64,000 nt of DNA from Clostridium sp. CAG:967 (lineage in GTDB: Bacteria; Cyanobacteriota; Vampirovibrionia; Gastranaerophilales; Gastranaerophilaceae). Position 1 is the stretch's first letter. Each line of letters starts with the position of its first letter. The stretch is from positions 107,784 through 171,783 of the forward strand of contig HF991483.1 of NCBI GenBank assembly GCA_000433095.1. Direction: 5' to 3'. Made by a program: the position numbers and the translations under genes. The notes beneath the pieces were generated by a model, which was not told where the DNA came from, searched no databases, and saw nothing but the letters and a program-made list of their open reading frames with translations. Shown piece by piece: positions 60,066 to 64,000 of the stretch.

Positions 60066-62213
60066 TCATCTCTCTTTTATACACACAAGGCTGAAAATAT
60101 ATGAGAAAACAAGCCCGATAGCAAGGATGTAACCGAGTGAACTTATGAGTTTAAATCCTGTAAAAGCAAGCAGGGTAAAAGAAAAAACGCTTGTAAGACA
60201 AGAAATCAAAACAGCATCAGCTGATTTTTTTGCCCCGCCAAAGCGGAAAACCGAATAATCCAGCCCGAACCCTATAATTAAGAATACTGCAATAACATGA
60301 AACAAATTAACAGGCTGATTGAAAATTCCCAGAAGCGCAAGAGATAAGCCGCCTGCAAGGATTGACGGCAAAAGAATTTTGCCTGCTGATTTGTAATCAT
60401 AGATTTTTGAAAGTAAAATATAAAGAAGTCCAAAGATTGGAATTAATAATCCAAGACAAATTTTTCTGCATTTTTTTATTTGTGATGAAATGTCTTTTTG
60501 GAAATTTATTACCTTGTTTCCGTTAATTTCTCCGCCGTCGTAGCCGAATGCAACAACAATTGATGTGTTATCATTTATGAAAAAGTTATTTTTTAAAGCT
60601 TCAAATCTTACGTTGTAATCTAAAGGATAAGAAGTTAATGCTTCATTAATAACTTCTGCACGTTTGTTCGGAGGAAGGAAAACAGCATACTCATTTAGTC
60701 TGTTTACGTATAATTCTTTTTTTAGAATTTGTGTTGATTTTTGTTTTTTTAACGACGGAAGATACTTGCTAAAAGCCTGATATTCAATATTTTTTGTGCT
60801 CAATTCGTATGTGATGCTTTCTTCTTTTTCCAAAAGTTCCTGAAGATTTTTCCCTTCAATAACAAAGATTGACATCATTTCATTTGATTTTACAAGATCG
60901 CTTTGAAGTTTTTCAGCGTTCAAAAGATGCTTTGGAGGAACATACATGTTTTTAATATTGTCGTCAAAATGAATTCTGAATAAACCGATTAAAATAATCA
61001 AACCTGCCATAATGACAATCGGTTTATTGAATTTTTCCGGTATGACAAAATGCTTTACATGCGAGGGGTTGTAAATATTTGTGCAAAACAGCGGGTAGAA
61101 TAAAATTACGAACAGATAAACAGCAGTTAATCCGGTTACTGTAAATACAGCTATTTGTTTAAGCAGAATGAAGTTTGAAAACAACAGCACAATAAATGCG
61201 CTTGCAGTTGTTAAAAGGCTTACGCTCAGGCTTTTGAATATTTCTTTTATAACTTCATCACAACTTGTATCTTTTTCATGAGAAACAAAAAAGTGTAAAG
61301 TATAATCCACGCAAATTCCGATTAAGGTTGTAGAGAATACAAACGTCAAAATATGAACGGACGGAAATACCAATGAAGTCACAAGAAATCCCGCATAAAT
61401 TCCTAATCCTATTGTAAGTGCAATCGGCAGAAGCGGTTTAAAAGATTTAAAGTAAAAATATATCAATCCTATTATAAAAAGTGTAGATAAAATACAGATA
61501 ATATTTATTTCAAGAGCGGAATGGGTACTTGCATAATAGGAATGCACAGGAGTTCCTGTCAGATAAAGTTTGACGTTATTTTTGCTGAACTCTTTTTGAA
61601 GAATAACAAGCCTGTTTACTTCTTCATTCATAATACTCGGTGAAAGAGCGGTATCTCCGTCTACATTAAGCATGACAAGACTGTAATATTTGTCGTTGAG
61701 TTGAACGGGTGTGAAGTTCGAAATATCATGATTAGTGCTCAATGACATTACGTAATCTGTTAAAAGGAGAAACGGATCATCCTCAATTGAGCCGATAGGC
61801 TGCATAATCGGGTTATACAGAAGCTCCAGCGCATTCTGTTCAATCCGGTCATAATTTTTATCCCGCAAAAGTCTTTCGCTTTTGTTGGAAACCAAGCCGT
61901 AATGATGCTTTTCGTAATTTTCTAATATGCCTTTTATATCAGCATCAGATGTTTGCATCTTTGTCTGGTCAATTTGTCCGTAGAAATTTTTTGCTGTATT
62001 TTCGCAAACTTCTGCACTGTCGCATTCGACAATTACATTTATCTTTGCAGAGAATTTTGTGCTTAAATCAACAATTGTTTTTTCGTTATTTGAAAAAATT
62101 GCTTTTAAAATATTGGTTTCTGTTTTAGGACGATGAAAAATCAGGAGCATTGACAAAAAAGCCAACACAACAATAAATAATATTCTTGATATTTTAATTA
62201 TTTTGTTCCGCAT
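60066..62213 (-). CDS. MMPL/RND-family exporter
   Basis: A 715-residue protein with two repeated halves, each with an extracytoplasmic loop and about five to six helices (1: FIIGLIYFYFKSFKPLLPIALTIGLGIYAGF; 2: LLIPIFGLLYILL onward), preceded by an N-terminal helix. GICVDYTLHFF and GFGLDYSVFRFGG are the paired MMPL sterol-sensing-like motifs. It should flip or export a lipid. MMPL exporters are a hallmark of aryl-polyene clusters. It overlaps the LolA-like gene by 16 bases. Confidence 0.88.
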   Translation of the reverse strand: MRNKIIKISRILFIVVLAFLSMLLIFHRPKTETNILKAIFSNNEKTIVDLSTKFSAKINVIVECDSAEVCENTAKNFYGQIDQTKMQTSDADIKGILENYEKHHYGLVSNKSERLLRDKNYDRIEQNALELLYNPIMQPIGSIEDDPFLLLTDYVMSLSTNHDISNFTPVQLNDKYYSLVMLNVDGDTALSPSIMNEEVNRLVILQKEFSKNNVKLYLTGTPVHSYYASTHSALEINIICILSTLFIIGLIYFYFKSFKPLLPIALTIGLGIYAGFLVTSLVFPSVHILTFVFSTTLIGICVDYTLHFFVSHEKDTSCDEVIKEIFKSLSVSLLTTASAFIVLLFSNFILLKQIAVFTVTGLTAVYLFVILFYPLFCTNIYNPSHVKHFVIPEKFNKPIVIMAGLIILIGLFRIHFDDNIKNMYVPPKHLLNAEKLQSDLVKSNEMMSIFVIEGKNLQELLEKEESITYELSTKNIEYQAFSKYLPSLKKQKSTQILKKELYVNRLNEYAVFLPPNKRAEVINEALTSYPLDYNVRFEALKNNFFINDNTSIVVAFGYDGGEINGNKVINFQKDISSQIKKCRKICLGLLIPIFGLLYILLSKIYDYKSAGKILLPSILAGGLSLALLGIFNQPVNLFHVIAVFLIIGFGLDYSVFRFGGAKKSADAVLISCLTSVFSFTLLAFTGFKLISSLGYILAIGLVFSYIFSLVCIKER

Positions 62214-62725
62214 TTAAAAGAGATATCCGTAGTTCCGTTCTTTATTGTGGAAATTTTTATCTGTTTAATATCGACCTGACCGTTTACGATTATGTTATTT
62301 ATCTGTGTTGAAGCCGCAGAACCTTGTTTGGGTTTCAATCCGACAGTCCAGATATCATTATTTTTTACAAAATATAAATCAAAATTTTTGTCGAGATATG
62401 AGTAATTTTTGTTGGAAATAGCCATAATTACTTCATTCATTTGTTTGTTTTGTGAAGATGTGTATGAAACAGTTGATTTGATAGGATATTCTGTTTCGAA
62501 AATTGCACCTTTGTTTTTTATAAACTTAAAATTTCCGCCTGATTTTAAAACTGTCGAGCCGATTGTTTTTTCCTGTGTAAAAGTGCATACGGCATTTTTT
62601 AAGACAGGCATATTTTTAGCAATATTTTTACTTGTTTCGGAATGAGAAAATACGCTTTCCAGAGCAAAACATACGTTTGCGCATAAAAATAATGCTGCTG
62701 TTATAATCAAAAATTTATATTTCAT
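62198..62725 (-). CDS. LolA-like outer-membrane lipoprotein carrier protein
   Basis: A 175-residue periplasmic protein: signal peptide (KFLIITAALFLCANVCFA), then an unclosed-barrel LolA-type fold (VLKNAVCTFTQEKTIG, LKSGGNFKFIKNKGAIFETEYP). Short LolA-like proteins in aryl-polyene clusters carry the hydrophobic product to the outer membrane; the general LolA would carry lipoproteins. Position between thioesterase and MMPL exporter favours the first role. GAGGG precedes the ATG inside the previous gene. Confidence 0.78.
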   Translation of the reverse strand: MKYKFLIITAALFLCANVCFALESVFSHSETSKNIAKNMPVLKNAVCTFTQEKTIGSTVLKSGGNFKFIKNKGAIFETEYPIKSTVSYTSSQNKQMNEVIMAISNKNYSYLDKNFDLYFVKNNDIWTVGLKPKQGSAASTQINNIIVNGQVDIKQIKISTIKNGTTDISFKCGTK

Positions 62726-63131
62726 ATTCCCTCAGTTTTTTCAGAAAATTTTCAGGTGCGGTATAAACGCTTTCACGTGTTTTAATATCAACACATATTT
62801 GCATACTTTTAGCCTTAAAGATTTTTTCGTTTGTACCCGCATCATATATTTCATATTTAAGATTTAAAGCCGGTTCAACATCTTCAATAGTTGTTTTGAT
62901 TTTAAGTTTTTGTGCAAATACGGCAGGTTTAATAAACTTTAAATCCATAGTTGCAACAGGATATGCAAAACCGTCGGCTTTCATATTGTCATAATTATAT
63001 CCGATTTTGAAAAGCAAATCACATCTTGCGGTTTCCAGATATTTTATGTAGTTTCCGTGCCAGACAACATTCATGGGATCAAGGTCATAAAACGGCACTT
63101 CTATTAAAGTTTCAGCACTGATTTTTTTCAT
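62715..63131 (-). CDS. Hotdog-fold acyl thioesterase (4HBT-type)
   Basis: A 138-residue single-hotdog protein: EVPFYDLDPMNVVWHGNYIKYLETAR matches the 4-hydroxybenzoyl-CoA thioesterase motif YxDxDxxxVVWHGxYxxYxExAR. It hydrolyses acyl-CoA or acyl-carrier thioesters. I use ATG 63131, with TATAAT exactly six bases upstream and no Shine-Dalgarno, rather than an ATG 18 bases earlier. In the cluster it could release or proofread polyene intermediates. Overlaps the LolA-like gene by 11 bases. Confidence 0.85.
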   Translation of the reverse strand: MKKISAETLIEVPFYDLDPMNVVWHGNYIKYLETARCDLLFKIGYNYDNMKADGFAYPVATMDLKFIKPAVFAQKLKIKTTIEDVEPALNLKYEIYDAGTNEKIFKAKSMQICVDIKTRESVYTAPENFLKKLREYEI

Positions 63132-63137
63132 AGCATT

Positions 63138-63143
63138 ATTATA
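63138..63143 (-). promoter_or_regulatory. -10 box for a leaderless thioesterase start
   Basis: TATAAT on the minus strand, six bases before the ATG at 63131, within the 3' end of the ligase gene. Confidence 0.45.
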
Positions 63144-64000
63144 AAACAAAAGAGCCTGAAGAAAAAGTTATGTCACCATTTGTAAATTTATAATCAATAT
63201 TCTTTTCTCTTCGGTTTAAGGTTAAAGTAACCTGTACATCGGGTTTGATTACAGATGAAAATTTTATTTTTTTAACTTTTTCGGGGGTAAACTCAAGTCC
63301 GAAAGCATCTTTTATAAATTCTTTTACAAAGAACAGCTGAACAACTCCGGGTAAAATCGGAAAGTCAGTAAAATGACCTTTGAAAAAGTTACTGTTTTCA
63401 GGAAAAATCAGGTTAAATTCTGCGCAGTCATCATTTATCGAAAAACCTGTAACGTTAGGATAGGTTACATTAGTATTAAAGATTTCCGTAATCCGTTCTC
63501 TGTTGATTTTTCCACGTTCGCTAACAGGGAGGTCATATAAAAAACGCCATTTCTTAACTTTGTATGATTGTTTCAGAAGTCTAACCAGTTCTGACTTTCC
63601 TTTAGAAGCTAAAAACTTGCATCCTTCCGTATTGAGAACGGCTGCTGCACAAAGTTTATCATCCAGTTTTAAACAATACGATTTTTCAATATACTCATTT
63701 GAATTTAAGATATTTTCAACTTCATCCAAAGATATTCTTTTTTCCTGAATTTTAACAATTCTGTCATTGCGCCCTTTCACAAGAAAACCGTTTGCCAAAA
63801 ACTCAAGGTCATCGTTCAAAATTAACTCATCTTCGTCAAAATACGGAGATTTAATTTTGTTGTTTTCAAAAATTACATTATCAAAAAATTTAAGATTGTC
63901 GTGTGCAGACTGTCTGTATGCAATAACTCCCGCCTCTGTACTTCCGTAAATTTCCGTGACACCGTGAGCAGCCGCTTCCAGATATTCAAAAACATTGTCA
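63139..64000 (-). CDS. Acyl-AMP ligase fused to ApeI-like dehydratase (5' end missing)
   Basis: The frame is open to the right edge, so this is the C-terminal part only (287 residues seen). EIYGSTEAGV is the ANL-ligase A5 motif, KGRNDRIVKIQEKRISLDEVENIL the C-terminal subdomain hinge. After about 170 residues a hotdog domain follows with FFKGHFTDFPILPGVVQLF, which fits the ApeI-type thioester dehydratase more than FabZ, lacking the usual FabZ Glu. Such a ligase activates an aryl or acyl starter and the dehydratase makes double bonds in a polyene. First visible gene of the cluster on the minus strand. Confidence 0.85.
   Translation of the reverse strand, partial: DNVFEYLEAAAHGVTEIYGSTEAGVIAYRQSAHDNLKFFDNVIFENNKIKSPYFDEDELILNDDLEFLANGFLVKGRNDRIVKIQEKRISLDEVENILNSNEYIEKSYCLKLDDKLCAAAVLNTEGCKFLASKGKSELVRLLKQSYKVKKWRFLYDLPVSERGKINRERITEIFNTNVTYPNVTGFSINDDCAEFNLIFPENSNFFKGHFTDFPILPGVVQLFFVKEFIKDAFGLEFTPEKVKKIKFSSVIKPDVQVTLTLNRREKNIDYKFTNGDITFSSGSFVL

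Overview
The window looks like a chromosomal segment of a low-GC, AT-rich, Gram-negative-type bacterium. The best guess, from recall and not from any search, is a gut member of the Vampirovibrionia/Melainabacteria (Gastranaerophilales), the non-photosynthetic sister group of Cyanobacteria. Supporting signs are a prepilin start with the motif FTLAEVLITLGIIGVVAALT, outer-membrane functions (autotransporter, LolA-like carrier, LpxL-like acyltransferase), GH57/GT4 carbohydrate enzymes, fermentative or anaerobic enzymes (hybrid cluster protein, many 4Fe-4S proteins), and a set of lineage-specific proteins I do not recognise.

Layout. 0-11 kb is housekeeping: a possible secG edge gene, an RluD-type pseudouridine synthase, lspA, an exported NTF2-like protein, leuS, then the wall/division cluster murC-murB-ddl-ftsQ and a nadE whose glutaminase half looks dead. 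10.7-16.7 kb holds a prepilin with a divergent XRE regulator and paired operators, an MBL-fold protein, rpmI-rplT with a promoter and attenuator-like hairpin, yajQ, and a degraded stretch with three gene fragments around an esterase. 16.8-23.3 kb is one giant autotransporter. 23.4-26.4 kb holds hcp and a sugar-porter MFS transporter.

26.4-35.5 kb is one continuous minus-strand run of eleven genes with gaps of at most 13 bases: flavodoxin, a Tat-lipoprotein aldo/keto reductase with two 4Fe-4S clusters, a NapH-NapG-like fusion with an internal Tat signal, tatA, tatC, a CheR-like methyltransferase, a membrane protein, larB, a short larC, a nickel importer (NikMN-like) and larE. It appears to join quinol-to-periplasm electron transfer with its own Tat export and nickel-pincer cofactor synthesis. 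A divergent TetR gene with an operator and two cytoplasmic aldo/keto reductases lie beside it.

38-57 kb is mixed: tRNA-Arg, alaS, a small XRE/AbrB module with inverted-repeat operators, dut, GH57, GT4, an alanine/sodium symporter, an ACT protein, nagZ, an exported alpha/beta hydrolase, an unusual aquaporin, a duplicated HNH-type protein, a YfiH/PgeF-type laccase-domain protein, and pabA plus a fused pabBC. 58-64 kb is the 3' part of what looks like an aryl-polyene-type lipid pathway: ligase/ApeI-like dehydratase fusion, thioesterase, LolA-like protein, MMPL exporter, O-methyltransferase and LpxL-like acyltransferase. Ketosynthases and carrier proteins, if present, would lie beyond the right edge.

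A recurring regulatory theme is a -10 box, often extended (TGnTATAAT), placed exactly six bases before an ATG with no Shine-Dalgarno sequence. Nine genes show it, which predicts leaderless mRNAs. I saw no CRISPR array, IS element, prophage or rRNA, and no gene-free stretch longer than 300 bases.
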